Assembly (NCBI RefSeq): GCF_023168165.1
Contig: NZ_BQYJ01000005.1
Location: forward strand, 62,001-126,000
DNA length: 64,000 nucleotides
Origin: Niallia sp. NCCP-28
Lineage (GTDB): Bacteria; Bacillota; Bacilli; Bacillales; Cytobacillaceae
Reading direction: 5' to 3'
The notes under the pieces were generated by a model. That model searched no databases, was not told where the DNA came from, and was given only the letters and a program-made list of their open reading frames with translations. This document shows positions 48,416-56,619 of the stretch, piece by piece. The position numbers and the translations under genes are program-made. Every line of letters starts with the position of its first letter. Position 1 is the stretch's first letter.

Positions 48416-48703
48416 TTAAAAATCAAATAAAGAGTCGCCATTCCCTTCTTCTGTATTCAACTTTTGCGTTTGAATCGGCTGTGGTGCAGAACTAAAGGAA
48501 ACATGCTGGATTGGTGCAGCCTGGGGAACCATTTGCTGATAAGCAACGCTATGCTCCGACTGGTCTTTTTGTTCTAATATCAGTTCGCATAATGACTTAA
48601 TTGCATGCACTCGTTCCCTAATGCGCGAATCTGATTCACTTGCTTTTGCTTCTTTTACTTGATCTTCCATTTTCATTAAAAGTTGCTGAACAGAAATATT
48701 CAT
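48416..48703 (-). CDS. ywdI: YwdI family protein
   Basis: A small conserved protein of 95 residues. The N-terminal half is helical (SVQQLLMKMEDQVKEAK and RIRERVHAIKSLCELIL); the C-terminal half is Gln/Ser/Pro-rich and ends in the short acidic box NGDSLFDF, which may be a partner-binding motif. No known activity. I start at ATG 48703, 6 bases after AGGTG; the GTG at 48712 is part of that site. It lies between ywdK and the small Cys-containing gene, all on the minus strand. Confidence 0.87.
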   Translation of the reverse strand: MNISVQQLLMKMEDQVKEAKASESDSRIRERVHAIKSLCELILEQKDQSEHSVAYQQMVPQAAPIQHVSFSSAPQPIQTQKLNTEEGNGDSLFDF

Positions 48704-48741
48704 TAGTTTCACCTACTTTTCCTTTTAAATGATATACTGCG

Positions 48742-48909
48742 CTATTTTGGAATATACCTTAAACATTCTTGGCCAGATGCTCTTTTCACTTCTAGAGAAG
48801 GCATTGTTCTCCCTTTAAACTGAAATGCTCTACAGCCCTTCGGAAAATTGCGGTCCCATGTAACATAATAGAACTTACATTTATAACAGTCTACTTTGTC
48901 TTCCTTCAT
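48742..48909 (-). CDS. Small four-cysteine protein, likely zinc-binding
   Basis: A 55-residue open frame with a good ribosome binding site (AAGGAAAAG, 8 bases before ATG 48909). It has Cys8, Cys11, Cys26 and Cys49: DCYKCKFYYVTWDRNFPKGC followed by a basic stretch and SGQECLRYIPK. The CxxC plus two further Cys suggests a zinc-ribbon-like site. The NFPKGCRAF pattern looks conserved and protein-like, and codon use matches the neighbours. It lies between ywdI and the ung terminator. I know no functional name for it. Confidence 0.75.
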   Translation of the reverse strand: MKEDKVDCYKCKFYYVTWDRNFPKGCRAFQFKGRTMPSLEVKRASGQECLRYIPK

Positions 48910-48943
48910 CTTCTTTTCCTTCCACTTTCATTCAAAAACCATG

Positions 48944-48977
48944 TAAAAAAGCAGACTATTTAAAAGCCTGCTGCTTT
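48944..48977 (-). terminator. Terminator after ung
   Basis: On the minus strand AGCAGGCT pairs with AGTCTGCT around an A/T loop, followed by a T run. It lies 79 bp past the ung stop codon. Confidence 0.65.
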
Positions 48978-49055
48978 ATTTACGTATTCTTCTATTATAG
49001 TATTACTTTTTCTAAAAATCATCTATGCAGCCACAGAGAAGAAACAATACTTTTC

Positions 49056-49730
49056 TTACAATTGGCACCAATCTATTCCTCTTTTTCCCCATCGATTTAA
49101 AGTATCATTTATTTTAGAAAATGGTTTGCTGCCAAAAAAGCCTCGATATGCGGATAATGGCGATGGATGGCTAGACATAATTATTTGGTGTTTATTCGAA
49201 TCAATTAATCGGATTTTCCCTTGGGAAGGTTTTCCCCATAATACAAAAATCACTGGTTCTTCCCTCTTATTCAGTTCTTTTATTATTTCATCTGTGAAGA
49301 TTTCCCACCCTTTTCCGCGGTGTGAATTAGCTTGTCCTGCTCTAACTGTCATTACTGTATTTAATAGTAATACTCCTTGTTTTGCCCAATTTTCTAAATA
49401 TCCATTATTCGGGATATGACATCCTATATCCTCGTTTAATTCTTTATAAATATTTTTTAAAGACGGAGGAATGGCCACACCTGGCTTAACAGAAAAACTT
49501 AGTCCATGCGCTTGATTTGGGCCATGATATGGATCTTGTCCCAATATCAAAACTTTCACCTCATTAAAGGAAGTGTACCTAAGGCAATTAAAGATATCCT
49601 CTTTTTTAGGATAGATCAACTGCTCTTCATATTCTTTCTGCAGATATCGCTCTAATTCTTGAAAATAAAGCTTCTGCTTTTCTTGCTCCAACAACTTCGC
49701 CCAATCATTTGGCAATTGCAAGTCAATCAT
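49056..49730 (-). CDS. ung: Uracil-DNA glycosylase, family 1
   Basis: Removes uracil from DNA at the start of base-excision repair. It is 224 residues. The water-activating Asp is in [21 protein letters not shown] near residue 65, [12 protein letters not shown] and [11 protein letters not shown] are typical, and the catalytic His with the minor-groove intercalation loop is in [17 protein letters not shown] near residue 189. Start ATG 49730 follows AAGGGGCG. The DUF4230 gene ends 17 bp upstream, so the two may be co-transcribed. Confidence 0.97.
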   Translation of the reverse strand: MIDLQLPNDWAKLLEQEKQKLYFQELERYLQKEYEEQLIYPKKEDIFNCLRYTSFNEVKVLILGQDPYHGPNQAHGLSFSVKPGVAIPPSLKNIYKELNEDIGCHIPNNGYLENWAKQGVLLLNTVMTVRAGQANSHRGKGWEIFTDEIIKELNKREEPVIFVLWGKPSQGKIRLIDSNKHQIIMSSHPSPLSAYRGFFGSKPFSKINDTLNRWGKRGIDWCQL

Positions 49731-49747
49731 TTTAGTTTATCGCCCCT

Positions 49748-50494
49748 TTACTCTTGACTAAATTGTACAGTAACAGCATACCCTAACTTTTCATAAAATT
49801 GCTCAATTGTCTTTTTGGCATTCTTTTCAGCATTAGCTAAAATCCCTTGTTCGATCGCTTCCCTTTTTATTTCTTCTTTTGCTTCATTTGCCAATGCATA
49901 ACCTTCCTTCCAGTTGACCTCTCCACGGAAAATCCCAGATACAGAATATGTTTCTACCTTTTCAAAATCAATGGAAGGTTCCTGAAGAAGTTCAGCATGA
50001 GGCAAAATAATGGTTATTTGCTTATTCTGTTCATCTACTTCCAGCTTATCCTCATTCAAGCCCTCTATGTTAACTCCAGCTGTTACCACACCAGGCACCA
50101 CTAATAATATTTTCCTTTTTGTTCCTGGTATATCTGCTTGAATTTCTTTGCCGAATATTTCATTATCTTCTTTTTCCAAAATCACTTTTACAAATGCCTG
50201 TGAAGATGCAAGGGAAGATAGATTTTTCATTTGCTCTAGATAACCGCTTTTTCTTATGGCTGCAGTCTCAGAAAAAGACATCCTCCCAATCCCAATAATT
50301 ATTGCTAAAAGCACTAGAATAACAATAGCAAGGAAAAATATTAATTTAAATCGTCTTTTCTTATTATGTTTCAGATAGATAAATGGAAAAGAAAAACCCT
50401 TTGTTTCTTTCCAATCCATCGCAGTGCTGGCCGTCTCTTGCCAAATTGTATCAATCTCTTTATTTATAGCCCTTTTTTGCTTCCTGCTAACCAT
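49748..50494 (-). CDS. DUF4230 domain protein with one membrane segment
   Basis: A 248-residue protein. The first 48 residues are polar and basic, a membrane helix follows (LIFFLAIVILVLLAIIIGIG, about 50-70) and the C-terminal domain should be outside. That domain has a beta-rich core (KILLVVPGVVTAGVNIEGLNEDKLEVDEQNKQITIILPHAELL) and ends in helices (ILANAEKNAKKTIEQFYEKLGYAVTVQF), the usual DUF4230 pattern. No function is established. It starts with ATG 50494 and precedes ung by 17 bp in the same direction. Confidence 0.87.
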   Translation of the reverse strand: MVSRKQKRAINKEIDTIWQETASTAMDWKETKGFSFPFIYLKHNKKRRFKLIFFLAIVILVLLAIIIGIGRMSFSETAAIRKSGYLEQMKNLSSLASSQAFVKVILEKEDNEIFGKEIQADIPGTKRKILLVVPGVVTAGVNIEGLNEDKLEVDEQNKQITIILPHAELLQEPSIDFEKVETYSVSGIFRGEVNWKEGYALANEAKEEIKREAIEQGILANAEKNAKKTIEQFYEKLGYAVTVQFSQE

Positions 50495-50629
50495 TATTTC
50501 TCTCCCTTAATACGGTTTCATCTCTACTTTTCAGTAATAGTCTCTTAAATGCTATACTTCGTTTTAGCAAAAAAACATAGCTTTCACAATACTTTTTAGA
50601 TGCAAGAATAATTTACCAATCTATAGAAA

Positions 50630-50654
50630 GTTTATTTTTTATAGAAAAGGATAA
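50630..50654 (+). promoter_or_regulatory. Possible sigma-B promoter of the YflT-like gene
   Basis: GTTTAT (50630-50635), a 13-base spacer and GGATAA (50649-50654), close to the sigma-B consensus (GTTTAA, 12-15 bases, GGGWAW). It is 56 bp upstream of a gene of a general-stress family. Confidence 0.4.
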
Positions 50655-50709
50655 ATAAATTACATACAGGTAAAGAAAATAAATTACTAGAATAAAAGGA
50701 GGAAACACT

Positions 50710-51033
50710 ATGTATAAAGTAGAGGTAGTAGAAAATGGAGTACAAGCAGATAATATTATTAGAGGATTAGAAAACCAAGGATATGAAAGAGAAAACATTT
50801 ATATTTTTGCTCATGATAAAGATCGTTCAGAGGATTTAACTGCCGCAACAGAAACAGCAGAAGTCAGCATAAAGGAGCAAGGATTTCTTGATTCTTTAAG
50901 CAATGTTTTCCGAAAAAGAGGAGATGAGCTTCGCTCTAAAATGCAATCTGTTGGCTTAACTGAAATGGAAGCAGAAAAATATGAAGAAGTATTAGATACA
51001 GGTAAACTTGTCATCGTTGGATCAACCAATTAA
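50710..51033 (+). CDS. General stress protein of the YflT / GSP17M family
   Basis: A 107-residue cytosolic protein. The N-terminal KVEVVENGVQADNIIRGLENQGYERENIYIFAHDKDR is the typical heat-induced-stress YflT domain (ferredoxin-like fold), followed by a helical SLSNVFRKRGDELRSKMQSVGLTEMEAEKYEEVLDTGKLVIVG. Members are under sigma-B control in B. subtilis; a matching promoter lies upstream here. Molecular function is unknown. ATG 50710 follows AAAGGAGGAAAC. Confidence 0.9.
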   Translation: MYKVEVVENGVQADNIIRGLENQGYERENIYIFAHDKDRSEDLTAATETAEVSIKEQGFLDSLSNVFRKRGDELRSKMQSVGLTEMEAEKYEEVLDTGKLVIVGSTN

Positions 51034-51174
51034 TCTGTATATTGTCTGCAGTTAATGCTTTCACTTGCATACTTTCTTTTACACTATAATTATTTATATC
51101 GGATTGCTCTAAAGGGCAATTATGTTTTTTCCCTACTAAACATAATACCTTTTAGAGCAATCTCTTTGTATATG

Positions 51175-52200
51175 CTAGCCTAAAAGTTTATCATACAGTG
51201 ATTTAGCATAGATGACATCTTTTGTATGATGAATAAGTGCCCTTCCATCTTTAAATATTACCATCCTTGTATGCTCCATTTGAACAGCAACTAAAAAAGG
51301 ATTGACTTTCACTTCATATCCATTATTCTCAAGACTTTCTGCCAATTTTTTCAAATTCAGCTGTTTTTCTTTAGAAGGGCGAATCTGCACAGTATCCCTT
51401 CCACAAAGAATAGCTGTTTTTGTATGATTATTTTTGTCTAAAAAGGGATAAGTCTTTTCAACACCGCATGATGTACAGCTTGATTTTTTTATGCGGTCCA
51501 CTTTTATGGACTGATACTGGTTATTCCATAAATCAAAACTTAAAAAAGTTCCTCTTAAAGCATTATAGTCTTCTACTAAAAGTTTCATTGCCTCCACCAC
51601 TTGATGTGCCACTACCATCTGCACAGCTGGCGAGATGATTCCCGCTGTATCACAGGTCATTCCTTGCAACGGCATCTTTTGCAGCAAACAATGCAGACAT
51701 GGAGTGATGCCTGGGATAATAGTGTAGCTCATCCCGACGCTGCCAACACAGGCTCCATAAATCCATGGCTTATTATATTTTTGAGACAAATCATTTAAGA
51801 TCATTCTTGTTTCAAAATTATCTGTGGCATCCATTACAAGGTCTACCTGATCCATCAAGCCCTCAAGGAGTTCAATAGTAGCTTCTCCAACAATGCCTTC
51901 TACTTTGCACAAAGAGTTAATAGCATAAAGATGCTTTTTTGCTGCAACCGCCTTTGGCATTTTTTGTTCTACATCAGCCTCTGTATATAGTGTCTGCCTT
52001 TGCAAATTACTTATTTCAATATAGTCTCGATCAATTATTGTCAGTTTTCCAATTCCTGACCGGACAAACATTTCCCCTGCACTAGAACCTAATGCTCCGG
52101 CGCCAATTAGCAATACATGCTTTTTCTCTAGCAGCTCTTGCCCCTTTTTGCCAATAGGAGAAAATAAAACTTGCCGGGAATAACGGTCATCCTTCACCAT
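51175..52200 (-). CDS. moeB: ThiF/MoeB-type adenylyltransferase
   Basis: Activates the C-terminal Gly-Gly of a ubiquitin-like sulfur carrier (here MoaD) by adenylation. It is 341 residues. The nucleotide loop is VLLIGAGALGSSAGEMFVRSG near residue 30, IDRDYIEISNLQRQTLY follows, and zinc is held by CLHC near residue 178 and CTSCG near residue 248. VDLVMDATDNFETRMILND has the catalytic Asp. The C-terminal 90 residues are not rhodanese-like and have no clear function. ATG 52200 follows GAGGAG. It is the last gene of a moaE-moaD-moeB cluster, 29 bp after moaD. Confidence 0.93.
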   Translation of the reverse strand: MVKDDRYSRQVLFSPIGKKGQELLEKKHVLLIGAGALGSSAGEMFVRSGIGKLTIIDRDYIEISNLQRQTLYTEADVEQKMPKAVAAKKHLYAINSLCKVEGIVGEATIELLEGLMDQVDLVMDATDNFETRMILNDLSQKYNKPWIYGACVGSVGMSYTIIPGITPCLHCLLQKMPLQGMTCDTAGIISPAVQMVVAHQVVEAMKLLVEDYNALRGTFLSFDLWNNQYQSIKVDRIKKSSCTSCGVEKTYPFLDKNNHTKTAILCGRDTVQIRPSKEKQLNLKKLAESLENNGYEVKVNPFLVAVQMEHTRMVIFKDGRALIHHTKDVIYAKSLYDKLLG

Positions 52201-52229
52201 TTATTTCTCCTCTCTATTAAAAATTATCA

Positions 52230-52463
52230 TTAGCCTCCACTTACTGGTGGAATAAATGCAATAATATCCTCTTTTTTAATGACATCCTCATCAAAGGCAA
52301 ATTCTTCATTAATAGCAGTCATTGCAACTGCTAAAGGCAGTGCAGGAAACTCTTCCTGCAAGATAGACTTTGCTTCCTTAACTGTTTTTCCATTTAAATC
52401 CATTTCTAGTGAATCCTCGCCTATCACTTCTTTTAATGCTGCAAAAAAAAGTATTTTATTCAT
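52230..52463 (-). CDS. moaD: Molybdopterin synthase small subunit MoaD
   Basis: Ubiquitin-like sulfur carrier of 77 residues ending in PPVSGG, whose terminal glycine is adenylated by MoeB and becomes a thiocarboxylate. FFAALKEVIGEDSLEMDL and AFIPPVSGG are typical. Its ATG lies inside the end of moaE (8-bp overlap), indicating translational coupling; GGAGG within moaE is the ribosome binding site. Confidence 0.95.
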   Translation of the reverse strand: MNKILFFAALKEVIGEDSLEMDLNGKTVKEAKSILQEEFPALPLAVAMTAINEEFAFDEDVIKKEDIIAFIPPVSGG

Positions 52464-52920
52464 CTTTTTCCTCCATTTCCGGTTTTCCAGATGGATACGG
52501 AATCGTTCCTTTTTGGTTCCCTATCCATTCTTCACCATCTTCCCAATGCTCTTTTTTCCAAATAGGCACTATTTCTTTAATTCTTTCAATCGCGTATTTA
52601 TTCGCTTTATATGCATCTTCTCGATGTGGAGTCGAAACAGCAATTACTACGGCAATATCTGTTATTTCCAGCTTGCCAATTCGGTGGGTAATCGCCGCTT
52701 CTGAATTTTTCCATTTTTCAGTTATTTCAAACCCTATTTGTTCTAGTTTTTTTACCGCCATTGGTTCATATGCTTCATAAACTAAATGCATTGTTTTTCT
52801 GCCGTGAGTTAATTCTCGTACTGTCCCGATAAAGGTCGTAATAGCACCAGCATTCCTATTCACTACTTTATCTATTACATCTTGCGCCAAAATAGGCTTT
52901 GTTGTTATTGAAAAATTCAT
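52456..52920 (-). CDS. moaE: Molybdopterin synthase catalytic subunit MoaE
   Basis: Converts precursor Z (cPMP) to molybdopterin together with MoaD. It is 154 residues. VNRNAGAITTFIGTVRELTHGRKTMHLVYEAYEPMA and TDIAVVIAVSTPHREDAYKANKYAIERIKEIVPIWKKEHWEDG hold the conserved Arg, His and Lys of the active site. ATG 52920 follows AAAGGAG. It begins the moaE-moaD-moeB cluster. Genes for the first step (moaA, moaC) are not in the window. Confidence 0.96.
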   Translation of the reverse strand: MNFSITTKPILAQDVIDKVVNRNAGAITTFIGTVRELTHGRKTMHLVYEAYEPMAVKKLEQIGFEITEKWKNSEAAITHRIGKLEITDIAVVIAVSTPHREDAYKANKYAIERIKEIVPIWKKEHWEDGEEWIGNQKGTIPYPSGKPEMEEKDE

Positions 52921-53144
52921 TTGTTTGCTCCTTTTTATACTTCTTATTTAGTATTCTACCAAAATTAAGAATCGATTGTTTAAAATAAATAGTACAAGTT
53001 TGCAAATTTATTTGGAGTTGTGCAAATAAACTATATTTTCGCATGATAGAGGAACAAAATTCTATTCTCCGCCTTGATTAAATGCACTAAAAACTTATTG
53101 TTATGCTCTTTACATGCGAACTTAATGAAAAAAGTATGGAATAG

Positions 53145-53174
53145 TTGTATGATTAGTTTAGAATAGACTACAAT
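53145..53174 (+). promoter_or_regulatory. Possible sigma-A promoter of pdxK
   Basis: TTGTAT (53145-53150), an 18-base spacer and TACAAT (53169-53174), 112 bp upstream of the pdxK start. The rest of the 365-bp moaE-pdxK spacer shows nothing else recognisable, and no TPP riboswitch. Confidence 0.4.
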
Positions 53175-53285
53175 TATCCAAAATAAGGTGTGCAGCAGAA
53201 TAATCGATAAGGTTAGCAATATCCTAAAAGTTTAAAAATGCTCGCAAAACCTTTTAGATCTTTTATTTATAGGAGGCAATTCAGC

Positions 53286-54116
53286 ATGAAAAAGGTATTA
53301 ACATTAGCTGGTTCGGATACAAGTGGCGGTGCTGGTATCCAAGCAGATTTGAAGACATTTCAGGAGTTAGGTGTATACGGAATGACAGCACTAACTACCA
53401 TTGTAACAATGGATCCTAATAATGGCTGGCACCATAATGTGTTCCCACAAGAAATTAAAACTGTAGAATCCCAATTAGAAACAGTTCTTTCAGTAGGCAT
53501 CGATGCCATGAAAACTGGCATGTTAGGTTCAGTTGAAATTATTGAACTTGCAAGCAAATTAATCGAGGAAAAAAAGCTAGATAAAGTAGTTATTGACCCA
53601 GTAATGGTTTGCAAAGGAGAAGATGAAGTATTGCATCCTGAAACTGCTGATGCACTTCGCGAATTGCTTGTGCCAAAAGCAACTGTTGTTACACCTAATC
53701 TATTTGAAGCATGGCAGCTTGCCAAAACAGATGGACCAATTAAAACAATTGACGATTTAAAAGAAGCAGCAGTTAAAATTTATGCTTTAGGACCTAAATA
53801 TGTTTTAATTAAAGGTGGCAGCAAATTAAAGCATGAAAAAGCAATTGATCTTTTATACGATGGAACAGAATTTACTATTTATGAAAGTGAACTAGTAGAT
53901 ACTACATATACACATGGTGCTGGCTGCACTTATTCTGCTGCAATCACTGCAGAATTGGCTAAAGGAAGAACAGTATTAGAAGCAATTCAAGTAGCAAAGG
54001 AATTTATTACTGCAGCCATTGCAAATGGATTTCAACTAAATGAATATGTTGGTCCAACCATGCATGGCGCTTATCGAAAGAATAAAGAACATAAAACAGC
54101 TGTCCGTTCAAAATAA
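53286..54116 (+). CDS. pdxK: Pyridoxine/pyridoxal/pyridoxamine kinase (ThiD-like)
   Basis: Phosphorylates B6 vitamers in the salvage of pyridoxal phosphate; related in sequence to the HMP kinase ThiD. It is 276 residues with a ribokinase fold: VLTLAGSDTSGGAGIQADLKTF at the start, DAMKTGMLGSVE, VVIDPVMVCKGEDEVL, and the anion hole with catalytic Asp/Cys loop TYTHGAGCTYSAAI near residue 212. It matches B. subtilis YwdB/PdxK throughout. I start at ATG 53286 after TAGGAGGCA. It heads a possible unit with yojF and bshB2, 32 bp and 25 bp apart. Confidence 0.95.
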   Translation: MKKVLTLAGSDTSGGAGIQADLKTFQELGVYGMTALTTIVTMDPNNGWHHNVFPQEIKTVESQLETVLSVGIDAMKTGMLGSVEIIELASKLIEEKKLDKVVIDPVMVCKGEDEVLHPETADALRELLVPKATVVTPNLFEAWQLAKTDGPIKTIDDLKEAAVKIYALGPKYVLIKGGSKLKHEKAIDLLYDGTEFTIYESELVDTTYTHGAGCTYSAAITAELAKGRTVLEAIQVAKEFITAAIANGFQLNEYVGPTMHGAYRKNKEHKTAVRSK

Positions 54117-54148
54117 TGACTTAAAATATTTGCGGAGGGAGGACCAAA

Positions 54149-54496
54149 ATGGAATTTATCCATATAGAAAATGTCCAGCAAGAGTTAGACAAAAAATCCA
54201 ATAAAGAAGTCTACATCCATTTGGAAACAACAAATGGCGCCTATGCAAACCATGAAGATGAAACATTTTTTAATTCTGGAGCATATATACGCAATGCAAA
54301 ATTAAGCTTTGAATATGGCAAAATCACTGGAAATGGTCCATATCGGATTGGATTAAAAACAGAATTCGGCTGGGTATATGCAGAAGGAATCAACCATTAT
54401 GAAGTAGATGAAAAAAATCGTCTTCTGCTTGCAGGCCTTGATTTTTCTGGTAAACTGGCCGTTGCATTACAAATTAGTGAAAAACCATTTGAATAA
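54149..54496 (+). CDS. yojF: YojF family protein (DUF1806)
   Basis: A 115-residue beta-rich protein of unknown role that is a constant neighbour of bshB2 in Bacilli. ETTNGAYANHEDETFFNSGAYIRNAKLSFEYGKITG and YRIGLKTEFGWVYAEGINHYE are the family hallmarks. In B. subtilis yojF and yojG (bshB2) form an operon; the same pair is here but placed behind pdxK. A link to bacillithiol synthesis is inference from context. ATG 54149 follows GGAGGGAGG. Confidence 0.93.
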   Translation: MEFIHIENVQQELDKKSNKEVYIHLETTNGAYANHEDETFFNSGAYIRNAKLSFEYGKITGNGPYRIGLKTEFGWVYAEGINHYEVDEKNRLLLAGLDFSGKLAVALQISEKPFE

Positions 54497-54521
54497 ACAG
54501 TTTAGAAAGGAGGATACAGCA

Positions 54522-55193
54522 ATGGAAAAGGAAAGACATGTACTTGTCATCTTCCCTCATCCTGATGATGAAGCTTTTAGTGTTTCAGGAACAATTGCAA
54601 GGCATATACATGAAGGCACTCCTGTAACCTATGCTTGTTTAACGCTTGGCCAGATGGGAAGAAATTTAGGAAATCCCCCATTTGCAACTCGAGAGTCATT
54701 GCCTTCTATTCGCAAAGAGGAACTGCAGGAAGCTGCTAGAGTTATGGGCTTAACAGATCTCCGCATGCTAGGATATCGGGATAAAACAATTGAATTTTTA
54801 AAAGGCGACGTGCTAGTAAATGAATTTGCTGCTCTTATAAAAGAGTTAAATCCTTCTCTAGTCATTTCTTTTTATCCTGGATATTCTGTTCATCCAGACC
54901 ATGATGCAACAGCAGAGGCTGTTGTAAAAACACTAGAAAAAATTGAGGCATCAAAACGCCCGAAATTGCATTGCATTGCCTTTGCCCATAATTCTATTGA
55001 AGACCTTGGCGAACCTGATATAGCAGTGGATGTTCAAAACTATGCGGATAAAAAAATTGCAACAGTAGCAGCCCATCGTTCACAAACACAACAGTATACA
55101 CAAACACTCCAAGAAGGTGTTCAAAATCAGGATCCAGCCGTACTTGCTCGTCTCTATACAGAACGCTTTTGGTCCTATAAATTTAATAAGTAA
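54522..55193 (+). CDS. bshB2: Bacillithiol biosynthesis deacetylase BshB2
   Basis: Zinc N-deacetylase that converts GlcNAc-malate to GlcN-malate in bacillithiol synthesis. It is 223 residues, LmbE/PIG-L fold. The zinc and catalytic motif is IFPHPDDEAFSVSGTI near residue 10, and the third zinc His is in YSVHPDHDATAEAV near residue 115. IATVAAHRSQTQQY is the typical C-terminal motif. I start at ATG 54522 after AAAGGAGGAT, 25 bp beyond yojF. A B. subtilis-type paralogue, bshB1, would be elsewhere. Confidence 0.95.
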   Translation: MEKERHVLVIFPHPDDEAFSVSGTIARHIHEGTPVTYACLTLGQMGRNLGNPPFATRESLPSIRKEELQEAARVMGLTDLRMLGYRDKTIEFLKGDVLVNEFAALIKELNPSLVISFYPGYSVHPDHDATAEAVVKTLEKIEASKRPKLHCIAFAHNSIEDLGEPDIAVDVQNYADKKIATVAAHRSQTQQYTQTLQEGVQNQDPAVLARLYTERFWSYKFNK

Positions 55194-55202
55194 AAGAAAG
55201 TA

Positions 55203-55241
55203 AGTGGAGAGAGGGCATGCCTTCTCTCCACTTTTCTTTTG
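55203..55241 (+). terminator. Terminator after bshB2
   Basis: AGTGGAGAGAGG pairs with CCTTCTCTCCACT around GCATG, followed by a T-rich stretch. It ends the pdxK-yojF-bshB2 unit. Confidence 0.85.
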
Positions 55242-55444
55242 CTTAAGGACTATAAACAAAAAAACAAAACTATTTTTAAAATTTTATACAAATCAACTTC
55301 TTTTAGTAGTATCTTTAAATAGAGAAAATATTATAAAAATTTGCAGAACCCTTGCAAAACCAGCTGTTTCTATCGCATTTTATATGCACTGCCTTTAATA
55401 AAATGACAGCTACCAATTACATCAGGAGTAAGGAGCGAAAAAAA

Positions 55445-56551
55445 TTGACGAAAACATTAGTAAGAGGGCCTTTTAGAGGAGACCATGTAGGCAGCTTTTT
55501 AAGACCAGAACGTTTAAAAAATGCACGCTTGCAAAAACAAAATGGGGAAATAACAGCAGAACAACTGCGCACGATTGAAGATGAGGAAATAATTCGTCTA
55601 GTAGAAAGACAAAAAGAGGCAGGGCTTGAGGCTGTATCAGATGGGGAATTAAGACGTGCATGGTGGCATTTTGATTTTTTGGCTGCTCTTGATGGAGTGG
55701 AACTCTACCAAGCAGATTCTGGCATTCAATTTCATGGTGTCCAAACGAAGCCACATGGCATAAAAGTAACTGGTAAAGTTGATTTTACTAATCATCCCAT
55801 GATAGAAGATTATAAATTTCTTCATCGTATTGCTGGGGATCATGTTGCCAAATTTACTATCCCTAGCCCAAACATGCTATTTTTCAGAGGGAAAATCGAC
55901 CAAGATGTCTATCCAGATCAACAAGTATTTTTCGATGATTTAATAGCAGCATATCAGAAGGCTATTCAGGCATTTTATGATGCGGGTTGCCGTTATCTAC
56001 AATTAGACGATACTTCTTGGGCAGCATTCTTCTCAGAAAAAGGCAGAGAACAAATGCGTGAAAAAGGGCAAGACCCAGAACAAATAGCCTTATTGTCTGC
56101 AAAAGCAATTAACGAATCCATTGCTAAAAAACCCGATGATATGGTAATCACCATGCATATTTGCCGCGGAAACTTCAAATCTACTTACACAGCCAGCGGC
56201 GGCTATGACAGTGTATCTGAAATAATTTTCGGAGGCTTAAATGTGGATGGGCTTTTCCTTGAGTTCGATGATGAGCGTTCTGGCGGATTTGAACCGCTTC
56301 GCCATGTGAATAGAAATGACCTGCAAATTGTATTAGGCTTGATTACCTCAAAATTTGGGGAATTGGAAAATGCCGAAACAATTAAAACAAGAATTGCAGA
56401 AGCAAATAAATATGTCAGCCTAGACCAGCTTTGCTTAAGCCCACAGTGCGGATTTGCTTCAACAGAAGAGGGAAATCTTCTAACAGAGGAACAACAATGG
56501 GAAAAGGTGCGCCATGTTGTCCGCATCGCACAAGATGTTTGGAAATCGTAA
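55445..56551 (+). CDS. Cobalamin-independent methionine synthase-like methyltransferase (YxjG/YxjH type)
   Basis: A 368-residue protein similar to the C-terminal catalytic half of MetE, thought to methylate homocysteine or a related thiol. FRGDHVGSFLRPERLKNARL starts the barrel; zinc ligands are in TMHICRGNFKS (His and Cys) near residue 238 and in LCLSPQCGFAST (second Cys) near residue 337. It matches the YxjG/YxjH proteins of B. subtilis in size. I chose TTG 55445, 9 bases after AAGGAG; no ATG in frame has a ribosome binding site. Unlike its B. subtilis relatives, it has no SAM riboswitch upstream. Confidence 0.9.
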   Translation: MTKTLVRGPFRGDHVGSFLRPERLKNARLQKQNGEITAEQLRTIEDEEIIRLVERQKEAGLEAVSDGELRRAWWHFDFLAALDGVELYQADSGIQFHGVQTKPHGIKVTGKVDFTNHPMIEDYKFLHRIAGDHVAKFTIPSPNMLFFRGKIDQDVYPDQQVFFDDLIAAYQKAIQAFYDAGCRYLQLDDTSWAAFFSEKGREQMREKGQDPEQIALLSAKAINESIAKKPDDMVITMHICRGNFKSTYTASGGYDSVSEIIFGGLNVDGLFLEFDDERSGGFEPLRHVNRNDLQIVLGLITSKFGELENAETIKTRIAEANKYVSLDQLCLSPQCGFASTEEGNLLTEEQQWEKVRHVVRIAQDVWKS

Positions 56552-56577
56552 ATAGGAGCACTCTTCTTAACTTAAAG

Positions 56578-56611
56578 AAAAAAGGCCTGATTTTTCTTAT
56601 CAGCCTTTTTT
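56578..56611. terminator. Bidirectional terminator between the MetE-like gene and the SRPBCC gene
   Basis: A stem of AAAAAAGGC-CTGAT with ATCA-GCCTTTTTT around a T-rich loop, with A and T runs on both sides, between two convergent genes. Confidence 0.8.
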
Positions 56612-56619
56612 CCTTACAC

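Noticed and set aside
53031-53219. 62-codon open frame on the minus strand before pdxK
   Set aside because: No ribosome binding site, composition unlike a protein, and it overlaps the likely pdxK promoter.
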